Shown here: piece after piece, positions 25,639 to 35,212 of the stretch | Layout: every line of letters begins with the position of its first letter | How positions within the stretch are numbered: the stretch's first letter is position 1 | Assembly (NCBI RefSeq): GCF_009455635.1 | Contig: NZ_QPER01000002.1 | Coordinates: 1,612,001 to 1,676,000, forward strand | Length of the DNA: 64,000 nucleotides | Reading direction: 5' to 3' | Origin: Paraburkholderia agricolaris | GTDB lineage: Bacteria; Pseudomonadota; Gammaproteobacteria; Burkholderiales; Burkholderiaceae | Position numbers and translations under genes: made by a program | Notes under the pieces: model-generated | What the model was told of the DNA's origin: nothing | What the model saw: only the letters and a program-made list of their open reading frames with translations | Databases searched by the model: none

Positions 25639-27654
25639 TCAGTCGTTGTACTTCCAGATGTTGTAGTAAGCGGTCTGGGCAGCACTCCAGTTCAACTGAA
25701 CAAGCCGCGAGCCGCCGGCCTGCAATGCAGGGAACTGGCAGGCCGTCGTGCATTGCTGAACGCCGTTCTGGGCAACGCCTGCTGTCACGGTTGCGGTGTA
25801 CTGCCCCGAGCTCTGGAAGCTCACCGGTCCCGTCCACCATCCGTCTACTTCAGTCGAGGGTGTCACACCCGTGCCAGGCACCGTCTGAATCTGCACGCCT
25901 GTCACCAGTGGCGCCAGGTTCGCATTGGCGTTGCCGATCAGGTTCGACCACGACAGGCTGGCCGAAGTCTGCGCGCCTGCCAGTGATCCGTTCGGATTCA
26001 GGAATGCGCTCTGTGTACTGGATGACAGCGTTTGCCAGCTGACCCCGGCGCCGGCAGACGAGCCGAGCACGGGAGTCGGGTTCATGACCTTCGTGGGTTG
26101 ACCAATCTGGTTGCCGTTGGTGTCGTAGAACGTGACCGTATAGATCGCGAACTGCGGCACGCTCGACGTGTTGATGGGCGAGGGCGTGTAGTAGCCGACG
26201 TTGTTGGACCCGGGGGTATAGGTCGCGGTGTTGCCGGGCAGTGCCTGCCATGACCAGCGGTAGAGACTGGTGTTGGCGTTCGTCGTGGCGCCGCCGGTGG
26301 GGGCGGCGCTCAGGAGGTGTTCCGTCAGCGAAAGACTGGAGTTGCCCGCTCCATTGCGCGGCTCGAGCCAGGCGGTAGCGTTGATGCCCGGTCCCGTTAC
26401 CGACGCGGAGGCGAGGGTCACCGGGTTAGGCGTGCCTGCGGCACCGGCGGGAATGCCGATGCCGAGTCCCGATTCATATCGCCCATACTGCGCGTCGCTG
26501 GTATCGAGGAACTGCCGTTGGGCCAGGAACGACGTAATCGAGATGTTGTAACCCTGCTGGTTGCCGATGATGTCCCAGTTGCCGTTCGCCAGTTGCTGCA
26601 CGACGGTCGTCGCAAAGTTGGATGTGCCCGACGCGCTGGTATAGAAGATCTGCACGAGCGCGCTCTGCGTGTTCACGTTCGGGAATGTGCCTGCCGGGAT
26701 GAACGTCAGCGTCTTGACGCCTGTGATGGTCGAGCCCGCAGCGCTGATACCGGAGTGGTAGCTCTGGAACGTGGAAAAGCCGTTCTCGAGATAGGAGGCG
26801 TCGATAGCCGACGAACAGGCAGAGGTCGTCCCGCCCAGGCATTGCCCCAGTTGCGTGAGCAGCGTCGCCAGGTAGTTCGCCTGAACTGTCGGCGCGGACA
26901 GCGGCGTGCTCGCCGCCGCGGCCGTGGAGTTCAGTGCAATCACGCTGTTCGGACTGGCGATGCTTGCCAGTTGCAATCCACCCGTCGGCGAGGGTATCAC
27001 GGTCACGGAATCGATCACCGCATCCGCGCCGGTCTGATTCGGCGTGAACGTGCCGCCGATCGGATCGAAACTGCTGGCAGCGGCCGCCGTGAGACCGCCC
27101 GTCTGGGTCAGGAGGGTCGACAGGGCCTTGTTTAGCTTCGACACGGAAGCACTGACGTTCGCCGGCGTCACCAGTGAGGAGAGTGTGGCGAGAGTCGTGA
27201 GATCCAGCGGATTACCGTCCGTGGTCAGTTGCGCTGTCACCGCCGTGGTGAGCGGCGTCACGTTGGCGACCAGCGGGGCGCTGCTGCCGGTCGGCACGCT
27301 GGCTACGACGGAATACAGCGGCGCATTGTTACCGCTCGGATCGGTCGCGACGATCAGGAACGGCGCGGTGAGTCCGGACAGCGGCACCGAGTAGTTACCA
27401 CTCGCGGCGCTCGTTGTGGAAGCGTTCTTGCCCGTCGAATCGATGACCAGCACGTTGGCGCCTACCAGCGCATTGCCGATGGCGACGGTGCCGGTCATGG
27501 CCGTTGGTGTGGCAGTCGAGCTTGTCGTGGTTGAGCCACCCGTATTCGTCGAGCCACCGCCGCAGGCGGCGAGTATGGAAAGCGCAGAAGCTCCAGCTGC
27601 TGTTAGAAGTAACCCCGTTTTTGTGTGATGTCGCGTCATTGTTTTGAAGTTCAT
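25639..27654 (-). CDS. large surface or periplasmic lipoprotein
   Basis: This is a 671-residue lipoprotein with a signal peptide and lipobox LAAC, then GGGS and a Thr/Ser-rich linker. Residues about 55-150 look like a carboxypeptidase-regulatory or transthyretin-type beta domain (GTVAIGNALVGANVLVIDST, GNYSVPLSGLTAPFLIVATD). The remainder is Ser/Thr/Ala/Gly-rich, with several Trp-containing beta segments near the C-terminus (EVDGWWTGPVSF, VQLNWSAAQTAYYNIW). No catalytic motif is evident. It lies directly downstream of the tandem LuxR genes, separated by a palindrome-bearing region, and is presumably their target; this is inference. Confidence 0.8.
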   Translation of the reverse strand: MNFKTMTRHHTKTGLLLTAAGASALSILAACGGGSTNTGGSTTTSSTATPTAMTGTVAIGNALVGANVLVIDSTGKNASTTSAASGNYSVPLSGLTAPFLIVATDPSGNNAPLYSVVASVPTGSSAPLVANVTPLTTAVTAQLTTDGNPLDLTTLATLSSLVTPANVSASVSKLNKALSTLLTQTGGLTAAAASSFDPIGGTFTPNQTGADAVIDSVTVIPSPTGGLQLASIASPNSVIALNSTAAAASTPLSAPTVQANYLATLLTQLGQCLGGTTSACSSAIDASYLENGFSTFQSYHSGISAAGSTITGVKTLTFIPAGTFPNVNTQSALVQIFYTSASGTSNFATTVVQQLANGNWDIIGNQQGYNISITSFLAQRQFLDTSDAQYGRYESGLGIGIPAGAAGTPNPVTLASASVTGPGINATAWLEPRNGAGNSSLSLTEHLLSAAPTGGATTNANTSLYRWSWQALPGNTATYTPGSNNVGYYTPSPINTSSVPQFAIYTVTFYDTNGNQIGQPTKVMNPTPVLGSSAGAGVSWQTLSSSTQSAFLNPNGSLAGAQTSASLSWSNLIGNANANLAPLVTGVQIQTVPGTGVTPSTEVDGWWTGPVSFQSSGQYTATVTAGVAQNGVQQCTTACQFPALQAGGSRLVQLNWSAAQTAYYNIWKYND

Positions 27655-27736
27655 GGTTTTCCCCGAATGGAAACTGCGGTGTCTCTGTCGACCAATCTTT
27701 ACCGAGAAGGTATCGACGACGCACCGAGACGTCCAT

Positions 27737-27750
27737 ACCCCAATTGGGGT
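27737..27750. promoter_or_regulatory. perfect 14-base palindrome ACCCCAATTGGGGT
   Basis: The palindrome sits 83 bases upstream of the leftward lipoprotein start at 27654, between it and the LuxR gene ending at 27803. A 12-of-14 match occurs at 34903-34916, also beside a LuxR gene and a lipoprotein gene. A LuxR-type dimer would recognise such a site. Confidence 0.55.
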
Positions 27751-27802
27751 GTGGAAATTTCACCGCAGCAGGTCATCATCACGGGGTGGCGACGGAAGCG
27801 AT

Positions 27803-28969
27803 CTAATCGAAGGCGTTCAACGGCAGGTGAAGCATCAGTCGCATCAACTCTGATTGACGGTTCGTCGAGGTCTTGCGGTAGATAACCTGAAGCTGTTTTC
27901 GCACCGTCTCATGCTGGGTTCCAAGGCGGGCAGCAATTTCCTTGGGAGAAAAACCGTCGCCGAGCAACTGGCTAACACGGGCTTCAGCGGGTGTGAGATT
28001 GAACGCGGCTGTGAGGAGGTCTGAGTCGATGGGCGGGGCCGACTCAGGATGATAGAAGAGCAGCATGACAAGCGGCCGTAGACCAAAAGCGCCGCTGACC
28101 TGCGGTGGGACCAGCAGGGTAAAAAACGTGTATAGCGTTTCCTCTGCCATGCCGGGTTGGGCCGCAGGGCTGATTGTCAGCGAATGGTAAGCAGAGGCTT
28201 CTTCCACCCTGGACGGATCGCCGGCGCGGGCAAGCCCTTCCAGGCGCGCGCACTCGTCCTGAAACCGCTTCAGGAACGGGGTGGGCAAGGCGAGCTTGCC
28301 GTCCACCAATCTGACGAGGGAAGTCGACGTGAGCAGGCGCGAAGCCGCCTCGTTGACGAGTACGACGCTATTGTCCGTGGTCAATAGCATTACTGGCTGT
28401 CGAAGCTTGTTGACGAGTGCGTGACCGATCAGGGCCTTGGTCGAGAACACGAAATTCTGTACTTGCATCCGGGCCGCACGGGCCATGTGCGGGGTGAGCT
28501 TCTCCAGAAAACGTATCTCGGGCTGCTCGAGCGGAGTTTCTCCGACTGCTCTGAGCACCCCAAATATGACACAGGCGTTTGCGTCGTCTACCAGTTTGCA
28601 GAGTGACACGTAGCGCCGACCAACGGGGATCAGGAATTCCTGATAGAACGGATCCAGGGAGACAAACTCGTCGTTGAATACCTCATGGCAGTGCACCCAT
28701 TCCTCGATGTCCTTTTGCCGAATAAGGGCCGTTCGTGGGTCAATTTTTCCGTACTTCTGGATATAGGCGAGCTCGCCGTCAATGGGAAGGTTGAACCCGT
28801 CGCTATAGGAGAGCGCACCATGCTGCTTGTCGAGCGCGAGCATGTGGATGGCGCTGGCCCCGACTGCTTCGCCCAGCGAGGTAAAGAAATCAGCCCATGC
28901 CGCCGGTCGTGCCACCGCTTCATAGAGCAGGTGAACGATGTTGTCGTAACGTGCGTCAGATAGGTCCAC
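27803..28969 (-). CDS. LuxR-type regulator, tandem copy 1
   Basis: This 388-residue protein starts at a GTG (28969) with GGGGA upstream. Residues 1-310 form an uncharacterised, possibly GAF/PAS-like, sensor region beginning VDLSDARYDNIVHLLYEAV. The last 65 residues are a LuxR/GerE helix-turn-helix (FNLTPAEARVSQLLGDGFSPK, then LGTQHETVRKQLQ and YRKTSTNRQSELMRLML). No receiver domain or acyl-homoserine-lactone motif is present. It has the same length as the next gene and is about three-quarters identical by eye, sharing the final RLMLHLPLNAFD, so the pair arose by recent tandem duplication. Confidence 0.87.
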   Translation of the reverse strand: MDLSDARYDNIVHLLYEAVARPAAWADFFTSLGEAVGASAIHMLALDKQHGALSYSDGFNLPIDGELAYIQKYGKIDPRTALIRQKDIEEWVHCHEVFNDEFVSLDPFYQEFLIPVGRRYVSLCKLVDDANACVIFGVLRAVGETPLEQPEIRFLEKLTPHMARAARMQVQNFVFSTKALIGHALVNKLRQPVMLLTTDNSVVLVNEAASRLLTSTSLVRLVDGKLALPTPFLKRFQDECARLEGLARAGDPSRVEEASAYHSLTISPAAQPGMAEETLYTFFTLLVPPQVSGAFGLRPLVMLLFYHPESAPPIDSDLLTAAFNLTPAEARVSQLLGDGFSPKEIAARLGTQHETVRKQLQVIYRKTSTNRQSELMRLMLHLPLNAFD

Positions 28970-29075
28970 GCCGATTCCCCGGTTTTTATGCTGCCTGATC
29001 CGTCTATCTGAAGCTCGACGGCAAATGAAGCGGCTCAATCGGTATGGTCATCCCTGATTGGCCAGATCCGTTGTG

Positions 29076-30242
29076 CTAATCAAAAGCGTTCAACGGAAGA
29101 TGCAGCATGAGCCGCATCAATTCAGACTGGCGGTTGGTAGATGTTTTGCGGTAAATAGACTGGAGCTGTTTGCGCACGGTCTCATGTTGGGTCCCGAGTC
29201 GCGATGCGATTTCTTTCGGTGAGAGACCTTCGCCGAGCAGGCAACTCACGCGCCCCTCGGCCGGCGTTAGATTGAAAGCAGCACCCAGCAGGTTCGAATC
29301 GACCGGTGGAGCCGACTCAGGATGGTAGAAAAGAAGCAGAACAAGCGGCCGAAGGCCAAACGCGCCGCTAACCTGAAGTGGCACCAGCAAACTGAAAAAC
29401 GTATAAAGCGTTTCTCCCACCATACCGGGCAGCGTCGGCGCTGTGATCTGCAATGATTGGTAGCTGGAAAGCTCTTGTGCCGCGGACGGGTGTTCACCAC
29501 GAGCTAACCCTTCCAGACGCGCGCATTCGTCGTAGAACTGCTTCTCGACCTGTTTCGGCAAAGACAGCTTGCCGTCAGTCAGCTTGATCAACGCAGTCGA
29601 CGCGAGCAGGCGGGAAGCCGACTCGTTGATCAGCACGACGCCGCCATCTGTGGTTAGCAGCATCACGGGTTGTCTAAGCTTGTTGACGAGAGCATGTCCG
29701 ACCAGCGCTTTGGCCGAGAAGACAAAATTCTGTATCTGCATCTGGACTGCACGCGCGAGATGCGGCGTCAATTTCTCGAGGAATTCTATTTCCGGCTTGC
29801 CAAGCGGTTTCTCGCCAACGGCTCTCAAGACTGAGAAAACCACGGAAGATCTGGCGTCATCGACGAGTTTGCAACCGGACACGTAGCGCTTACCAATCGG
29901 AATCAGGAATTCCTGGTAAAACGGATCGCGCGAGACAAACTCATCGTCGAACATTTCATGACAGTGCAGCCATTGGCCGACTTCCTTCGCCTGTACAGCC
30001 GCCATGCGAGGGTCGATTTTTCCATATTTCTGGATATAACCCAGTTCGCCGTCAGTTGGTAAATTAAATCCATCGCTGTATGACAAGGTGCCATGCTGCT
30101 TGTCGATTGCAAGCATGTGGACGCTACTCGCTTCAACCGCATCGCCGAGCGCATTGAAGAAGTTAGCCCACGCGGCGGGATACGCAACGGCTTCGTAGAG
30201 AAGATGGATGACACTGTCATACCGTTCGACGGACAGATCCAC
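29076..30242 (-). CDS. LuxR-type regulator, tandem copy 2
   Basis: This 388-residue paralogue of the preceding entry starts at GTG 30242 with GGGGGA upstream. The sensor region begins VDLSVERYDSVIHLLYEAVAYP, and the C-terminal helix-turn-helix is FNLTPAEGRVSCLLGEGLSPK. Differences from copy 1 are concentrated around residues 75-90 (MAAVQAKEVGQWLHCHEM here) and 240-275, which may change ligand response while the recognition helix (GTQHETVRKQLQ) is the same. Both copies should therefore bind the same DNA site. The 106-base gap between them has its own ribosome-binding site but no clear promoter. Confidence 0.87.
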   Translation of the reverse strand: MDLSVERYDSVIHLLYEAVAYPAAWANFFNALGDAVEASSVHMLAIDKQHGTLSYSDGFNLPTDGELGYIQKYGKIDPRMAAVQAKEVGQWLHCHEMFDDEFVSRDPFYQEFLIPIGKRYVSGCKLVDDARSSVVFSVLRAVGEKPLGKPEIEFLEKLTPHLARAVQMQIQNFVFSAKALVGHALVNKLRQPVMLLTTDGGVVLINESASRLLASTALIKLTDGKLSLPKQVEKQFYDECARLEGLARGEHPSAAQELSSYQSLQITAPTLPGMVGETLYTFFSLLVPLQVSGAFGLRPLVLLLFYHPESAPPVDSNLLGAAFNLTPAEGRVSCLLGEGLSPKEIASRLGTQHETVRKQLQSIYRKTSTNRQSELMRLMLHLPLNAFD

Positions 30243-30531
30243 GGTGATTCCCCCGGAGTCTTGATTTGTTAGACGCGCGGCATAGTCCTGCGACCGACTT
30301 TAGCAAGGGATTCTTACAGTTGGTTTCCACGTCGCTTCCGTGGCTGGTTTTCGCAAAAAAGCAGTGGTTTCTGAAAAGCCGAGTGCGCTCGGCTCGCTCT
30401 CGATGCCATACGTTGGATATCTACGGTCAATTACGCACCTTCAGGGAGAGCGGTAATGAGAGCAGATCGGGGGAGGTTATTCCGTGATTGATGCATCGTT
30501 ATGAGTTGCCACTCGCTGAGCAGATCGTTGC
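30243..30531. other. gene-free stretch upstream of LuxR copy 2
   Basis: No credible gene is seen here. A hairpin AGCCGAG/CTCGGCT at 30377-30394 is followed by TTTT on the minus strand, so it could end leftward transcription before the LuxR gene. The leftward promoter of LuxR copy 2 must also lie here; I see no strong -10/-35 pair. Confidence 0.4.
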
Positions 30532-30534
30532 GGC

Positions 30535-30747
30535 ATGTCTATACATATCGCTTATCTTTTTTCAATCCGACTGTGATGCGCTGGGCAAGCGCGAAGCGGG
30601 ACAGGCTGCCGCAGAATTCTCTAAAAGCCAGCTATCTCTCACCAGATAACGGCCTTCCCATGAAATAACGTTTCTGACAAAAATGGAAGCTGAGATCGCG
30701 TACACGAATCGGGTAATCCCTATTTGCACACACTTGTCTATACAAGT
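30535..30747. promoter_or_regulatory. two HutC-like operator sites (TGTCTATACA core)
   Basis: ACTTGT-CTAT-ACAAGT at 30732-30747 is a 16-base dyad of the CTTGT-N4-ACAAG type bound by HutC-subfamily GntR regulators. The same ten-base core TGTCTATACA recurs at 30536-30545 inside ATGT-CTAT-ACAT. Both lie upstream of the NCS1 transporter. No HutC-like gene is in the window. Confidence 0.5.
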
Positions 30748-30808
30748 AAATTTCTACCCTGCGTGATCGAACTCGACATGGCCGGGTACCAGAAGTCCCC
30801 GCCGCCAG

Positions 30809-30915
30809 GCGAGCAAACCGCTGCTCGCTCCCGATTCGCCAGATAGATAAAAGCGGCGGCTCGTACCGCCACACCCGTAACTCCAATCGTCCGTTCGCCC
30901 GACTCGATGTCGGGC
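30809..30915 (+). ncRNA. hairpin-rich 5' leader of the NCS1 transporter gene
   Basis: Three perfect hairpins lie in a row: GCGAGCA/TGCTCGC (30809-30828), GGCGG/CCGCC (30855-30870) and GCCCGAC/GTCGGGC (30897-30915). The last ends 33 bases before the chosen TTG start. I do not recognise a known riboswitch class; this is a candidate regulatory leader only. Confidence 0.3.
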
Positions 30916-30948
30916 AAGTGGCATCGGAAGTGTTCTGGAGAATGTTTC

Positions 30949-32382
30949 TTGGCAATTCCCACTGAAGACGCCGCCAGCGGCGCGTTGATCGAATCCCGCT
31001 CCATTGACTACATCCCCGATGCGGAAAGGCATGGCAGCCTGTTTAGCCAGTTCACGCTGTGGCTATCGGCCAACCTGCAGATCACGGCCATCGTGACGGG
31101 CGCGCTCGCTGTCGTACTTGGCGGGGACGTGTTCTGGTCGCTCGTCGCCCTGGTGATCGGGCAGATCATCGGTGGAACCGTGATGGCGCTGCACGGTGCT
31201 CAGGGACCCCAACTCGGCCTCCCACAAATGATTTCGAGCCGGGTGCAGTTCGGCGTGTACGGCGCGATGATTCCCATCGTGCTCGTGTGCCTGATGTACG
31301 TCGGTTTTTCGGCAAGCGGTTCGGTGCTGGCCGGCCAGGCGGTCGCCCAGCTTTTCAACGTCGACGACGCGCTCGGCATCGTGATGTTCGCCGCCGTGAT
31401 CGTGCTCCTGACGATCTTCGGCTACCGCTCGATTCACTTCGTCGGGCGCATTGCCAGTGTGGTGGGCGTCGCGGCCTTTGTCTTCATGTTTGCACAGCTC
31501 TTCGCGCGTCACGACGTTGGTGCGTTGCTTGCGAACCGGCACTTCACGCTCGCCAGTTTCCTGCTTTCGATGTCGCTGTCGGCTTCGTGGCAGATCGCGT
31601 TCGGCCCGTACGTCGCAGACTACTCGCGTTATCTGCCGCGTTCGACCTCGTCTATCCGTACGTTTCTCGCTGTGGGACTCGGCTCGGTAATCGGCGCACA
31701 GGCTGCCATGACCTTTGGCGTGTTCGCTGCGGCACTCGCAGGAAGCCAGTTCTCGCACCACGAGGTGTCGTACATCGTCGGACTGGGCGCGAGCGGTGCG
31801 ATTGCCGCGCTGCTTTACTTCAGCATCGCATTCGGCAAAGTCACTGTCACGACGCTCAACGCATATGGCAGCTTCATGTCGATGGCGACGATTGTCAGCG
31901 GCTTTCGCGGTCAGCGCGCCATCTCGACCCGTCACCGCCTGCTTTACATCCTCGGCATGGTGGGCGTATCGACGTTGGTCGCGTTGGCGGGCCGCCATTC
32001 GTTCCTGAAAGAGTTCTCAGCGTTCATCCTGTTCCTGCTCGCTTTCTTCACGCCGTGGAGCGCGATCAACCTCGTGGACTACTACTGCTTTACGAAATCG
32101 CGCTACGACGTCCCGGCTCTCTCGAATCCGGACGGCCGGTACGGCCGCTGGAATGTCATGGCCATCTCGATCTATGTCGTTGGGGTGGTGGTTCAGATGC
32201 CATTCATTTCGACCGGCTTCTATACGGGCCCGCTTGTCGACGCACTTGGTGGAACGGACATCTCGTGGATTCTCGGTCTTATCGTACCCGCGGTGCTCTA
32301 TTACACCTGTGCTCGCCACTCCTCGCGCACTATCCCGAAGCATCTCATTCTCCCGGTCGAGCAAGGCAACGCACGCAATTGA
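30949..32382 (+). CDS. NCS1-family nucleobase:cation symporter
   Basis: This is an inner-membrane permease of about 477 residues with 12 hydrophobic segments. The N-terminal IDYIPDAERHGSLFSQFTLWLSANL is the signature of the purine-cytosine permease family; GPYVADYSRYLP and INLVDYYCFTKSRYDVPAL are further family motifs. It imports a purine, pyrimidine, hydantoin or similar base with a cation. A TTG start at 30949 with GGAG eight bases before it is preferred; 14 upstream residues (from 30907) look non-membrane and would include the last leader hairpin. It is monocistronic as far as seen, with HutC-like sites and a structured leader upstream. Confidence 0.9.
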   Translation: MAIPTEDAASGALIESRSIDYIPDAERHGSLFSQFTLWLSANLQITAIVTGALAVVLGGDVFWSLVALVIGQIIGGTVMALHGAQGPQLGLPQMISSRVQFGVYGAMIPIVLVCLMYVGFSASGSVLAGQAVAQLFNVDDALGIVMFAAVIVLLTIFGYRSIHFVGRIASVVGVAAFVFMFAQLFARHDVGALLANRHFTLASFLLSMSLSASWQIAFGPYVADYSRYLPRSTSSIRTFLAVGLGSVIGAQAAMTFGVFAAALAGSQFSHHEVSYIVGLGASGAIAALLYFSIAFGKVTVTTLNAYGSFMSMATIVSGFRGQRAISTRHRLLYILGMVGVSTLVALAGRHSFLKEFSAFILFLLAFFTPWSAINLVDYYCFTKSRYDVPALSNPDGRYGRWNVMAISIYVVGVVVQMPFISTGFYTGPLVDALGGTDISWILGLIVPAVLYYTCARHSSRTIPKHLILPVEQGNARN

Positions 32383-32702
32383 AGTACGTGGAAGCGCTTC
32401 CTCTCCAGGTTTTCCACTGACACGCACGGGCAGAAGGGCGCCCCGAATCGGCAGCGGTTCTGTCCAGGTTGCGCAGCGTCGAAGATCGGCTCTTTGCCCA
32501 GATCGGCGGATGGGCGGCAAAGCATGAAAGTTGCTGAACGGTAAGAGCGCTGACAAACCGTAATTGCGCAGAAGGGCGAGTGCAATTCAATTGCCCCCAG
32601 GCTTGTCCAAGCAATGTGGACCTGCTATCGAGGCGCGCCTATCGCCTGGACGAAACGAATTGCGCACGTCAGGCATGGACCACTCTTTCCGAGGGAGGAA
32701 TC
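32383..32702. other. intergenic stretch after the NCS1 gene
   Basis: No credible gene is found here. The right end carries the ribosome-binding site (GGGAGGA) of the SH3-domain gene. I see no clear terminator or palindrome. Confidence 0.4.
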
Positions 32703-33413
32703 GTGCAAAAGAAAATCGTCATTCGAATCGTCGCGGGAGGCGTCAGCCTGATGGCGCTGTCCGGCGCTGCAATCGCTCAATCGCTGGCATATACGAATCA
32801 GCCTGTGGACGTTTATGCGGGGCCGTCCGGGGATTATCCGGTGGTGGCGCAAGTGCCGCCGAGCGCGCAGCTGACGGTGTACGGCTGTGTCTCCGATTAC
32901 AGCTGGTGCGACGTCGAAGCGCCCGGACTGCGCGGTTGGGTCTATGGCGGATATCTCGACTATCCGTACCAGGGTAGCGAGGTGCCGGTCATGACTTACG
33001 GCGTGCAGATCGGACTGCCGATCGTGGTGTTCTCGTTCGGAACTTACTGGGATCATTACTACCGCGGCCAGCCCTGGTATCACGACCGGGACCGCTGGGC
33101 GAATCATCCGCCGCCGCTGCGGGGCGCTCCGCCGCCGCATGGTGGTCCGCCGGCAGCGGGCGGTCCGGCTATGAATCCGCGGCCGGTCATGCACGGCGGC
33201 CCGCCGCCGCAACCCCAGCCGGGGTACGCGCATGGGCCGACGCAGCCGCCGCCGCAGCCGGGCTACGCGCACGGGCCTGCGCAGCAGCCCGGACACATGA
33301 TGGGCGGTCCCCAGGGACAGACTCCCTTACACCCGGGTGGTCCGTCCGGTGAGCGCGGCGGCGAGGCGCGCGGCGGCAGTGAAGACCGCAATCGTCCACC
33401 GGATAACCATTAG
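32703..33413 (+). CDS. SH3-domain secreted protein with Pro/Gly-rich tail
   Basis: This is a 236-residue protein starting at GTG 32703 after GGGAGGAA. A signal peptide (GGVSLMALSGAAIA) precedes a bacterial SH3 domain, residues 25-85 (LAYTNQPVDVYAGPSGDYPVVAQVP, ending WCDVEAPGLRGWVYGGYLDY). A Trp-rich segment with WDHYYRGQPWYHDRDRW follows. The last 90 residues are low complexity, with repeats of GGPP and QPGYAHGP. Periplasmic SH3 proteins of this form are thought to bind peptidoglycan or partner proteins. It ends nine bases from the convergent LuxR gene. Confidence 0.85.
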   Translation: MQKKIVIRIVAGGVSLMALSGAAIAQSLAYTNQPVDVYAGPSGDYPVVAQVPPSAQLTVYGCVSDYSWCDVEAPGLRGWVYGGYLDYPYQGSEVPVMTYGVQIGLPIVVFSFGTYWDHYYRGQPWYHDRDRWANHPPPLRGAPPPHGGPPAAGGPAMNPRPVMHGGPPPQPQPGYAHGPTQPPPQPGYAHGPAQQPGHMMGGPQGQTPLHPGGPSGERGGEARGGSEDRNRPPDNH

Positions 33414-33422
33414 CGATTGCAT

Positions 33423-34613
33423 TTAGCTGACACCCGCACGCCACGTGTCTGTCTCGAAGCGGATCATCAGCGCCGCGCTCGACAGCAGCAGGCGGATGAG
33501 GTCCGCCTGCCGCGTCACGCCGGTCTTCGCGAACACCTGCTTCAGGTGCGAGCGCGCCGTATCATAGGTGACCTCGTGTGCCTGAGCGTATCCCTTCAGA
33601 TCCTCGCCACGCATCAGCCAGCCCGCAAGCCGCGCCTGGTGGCGTGTCAGCCCGTAGGTTTTACAGAGCAGTTCTTCAGGCGTGCATGGCGTGTCGTCCG
33701 GATCGGAGGCGAATACGATCGCTGCGGTCTCCGCACCAAAGCCGCTCGTATTTTCGTGAACCGGCGCTACCATCGCTGAAATCGGGGTCACCGAGCAAAG
33801 ACGCGAAAGCCCCAACGCAGTACCGATTCGCGGTTGCCGCTCCTTCATGCCTATCGCTCGCGCGAGCGCGCGTTGCAAGTTATCGTCGTCTTCCGGGAGT
33901 TGCGCGCGTAAGCGTCCTGACGGGTCGAGCCGGAGCCCGCGATGCGCGTCGGTCATCGCGTGCGCCGTTCGGTTTGCTGTAAGGACTTTGCAACCGGCAT
34001 CACACATCCAGACGGCCATTGGCATTGCGTCGAGCGCGTGCATCTGCCCTGCATTTGCTGCGCGCAATGCCCGGAACCGCTTGTGAATCTCGAATGACTG
34101 AGACAGGTGCGGTACCAGTGCCGCGTATAGCCGCAGGGCGTTGTTGTCGAACATGCCCGCATGTCGGGAGCGGATCGCGGAGAACTTGATCGCCTGGCTG
34201 CCAGTTTTCAGCACTACGCCGCCGAGCGCATGGGCGAGGTCTTGCGGTCGTAGCCAATCGCCGTAAAACTCGCTTCGCTGCAGCGCAGAAAATGGGACCA
34301 GCATCTCCGATGTGATTGCCTGGCCAGCAGGCATCCTGTTCTCGGCCTGCGCCCAGATGTTGCAATGCGCGTAATGGGCTCCATACGAAGCGATAAAGGC
34401 CGGATCGAAGCGCACATATTCCATCAGCGCGGTCTCTCCGTCCTGCTGCACGACCGTCGAATCTCTGAAATCGTGCATGAAAATTACCACGCTCTCGGCA
34501 CCGACTGCTGTCGCAAACCTGTCGAGAAAGGTCCGCCATTTCGATGGGTCCGTTGCCGCGGCATAAATCAGATGAATCACCATCGAAAGCGTTTCTGCAT
34601 CGACGCCGTCCAT
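33423..34613 (-). CDS. LuxR-type regulator, third member
   Basis: This 396-residue regulator starts at 34613 with a strong AAGGAGG five bases before the ATG. The N-terminal region (TLSMVIHLIYAAATDPSKWRTFLDRF) shares its layout with the tandem pair at 27803 and 29076 but is clearly diverged. The C-terminal helix-turn-helix is YGLTRHQARLAGWLMRGEDLKGYAQ, with HEVTYDTARSHLKQVFAKTGVTRQADLI. It is divergent from the NHL lipoprotein operon at 35213, which is its likely target. The effector is unknown; no receiver domain is present. Confidence 0.85.
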   Translation of the reverse strand: MDGVDAETLSMVIHLIYAAATDPSKWRTFLDRFATAVGAESVVIFMHDFRDSTVVQQDGETALMEYVRFDPAFIASYGAHYAHCNIWAQAENRMPAGQAITSEMLVPFSALQRSEFYGDWLRPQDLAHALGGVVLKTGSQAIKFSAIRSRHAGMFDNNALRLYAALVPHLSQSFEIHKRFRALRAANAGQMHALDAMPMAVWMCDAGCKVLTANRTAHAMTDAHRGLRLDPSGRLRAQLPEDDDNLQRALARAIGMKERQPRIGTALGLSRLCSVTPISAMVAPVHENTSGFGAETAAIVFASDPDDTPCTPEELLCKTYGLTRHQARLAGWLMRGEDLKGYAQAHEVTYDTARSHLKQVFAKTGVTRQADLIRLLLSSAALMIRFETDTWRAGVS

Positions 34614-35212
34614 TCCAACCTCCTTTTGCCTCCGGTGGTCGCCCCGACCGACCCGTCGGCACAAGCCGGCGTTCCTTGAAGCCTACTATGAAATCAGGCT
34701 TCAAAAATTTGTTTGGCAATGCAGATAATCTGAACTTCATCAGTGCCGTTCCGGCAGTTCGCTTGCACCCCGGCCATGCAATCGCGCGATTCCTGCCGGG
34801 CAGCGCACCCGTTCCCACATTTATTCCTTCGTTACCCTATGAAACGCGCTACCGATGCAAAGCGCGAAATGTGCACTGGCGCACACGGATAGATTGCAAT
34901 CTACCCCAATTGAGGCATGACGCCACCCGCGCGGGGGACAAGAATATGTTCAACGATTCTTCAGATTCAGCACCGGCCGCGCATGCATTCGAGCCCCTGC
35001 ACGGCCGATGCGGTAGTCGATGGAAGACAGACGAAGCTCGAATATTGATCTGACTTTTGAAGCGATCAGATTCTTGCCCGCTTCCTGGCCGTCGACGAGC
35101 GCTCCTCTTTGATCGCCACTGCGCCGGATTCAATGAGTCGCCAATTGTCAGCGGTCGCGTTCCATGCAGACCGATGAAAAGACACGCGTTGGACCTGTCA
35201 GGAGAAAGGAAA
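34614..35212. promoter_or_regulatory. 600-base regulatory gap with two adjacent palindromes
   Basis: No credible gene is seen between the divergent LuxR and NHL genes. A perfect 12-base palindrome AGATTGCAATCT (34891-34902) directly abuts ACCCCAATTGAGGC (34903-34916), which matches the 27737 palindrome at 12 of 14 positions. These are the best operator candidates for the LuxR protein. The NHL ribosome-binding site GGAGAAAGGA ends the stretch. Confidence 0.45.
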
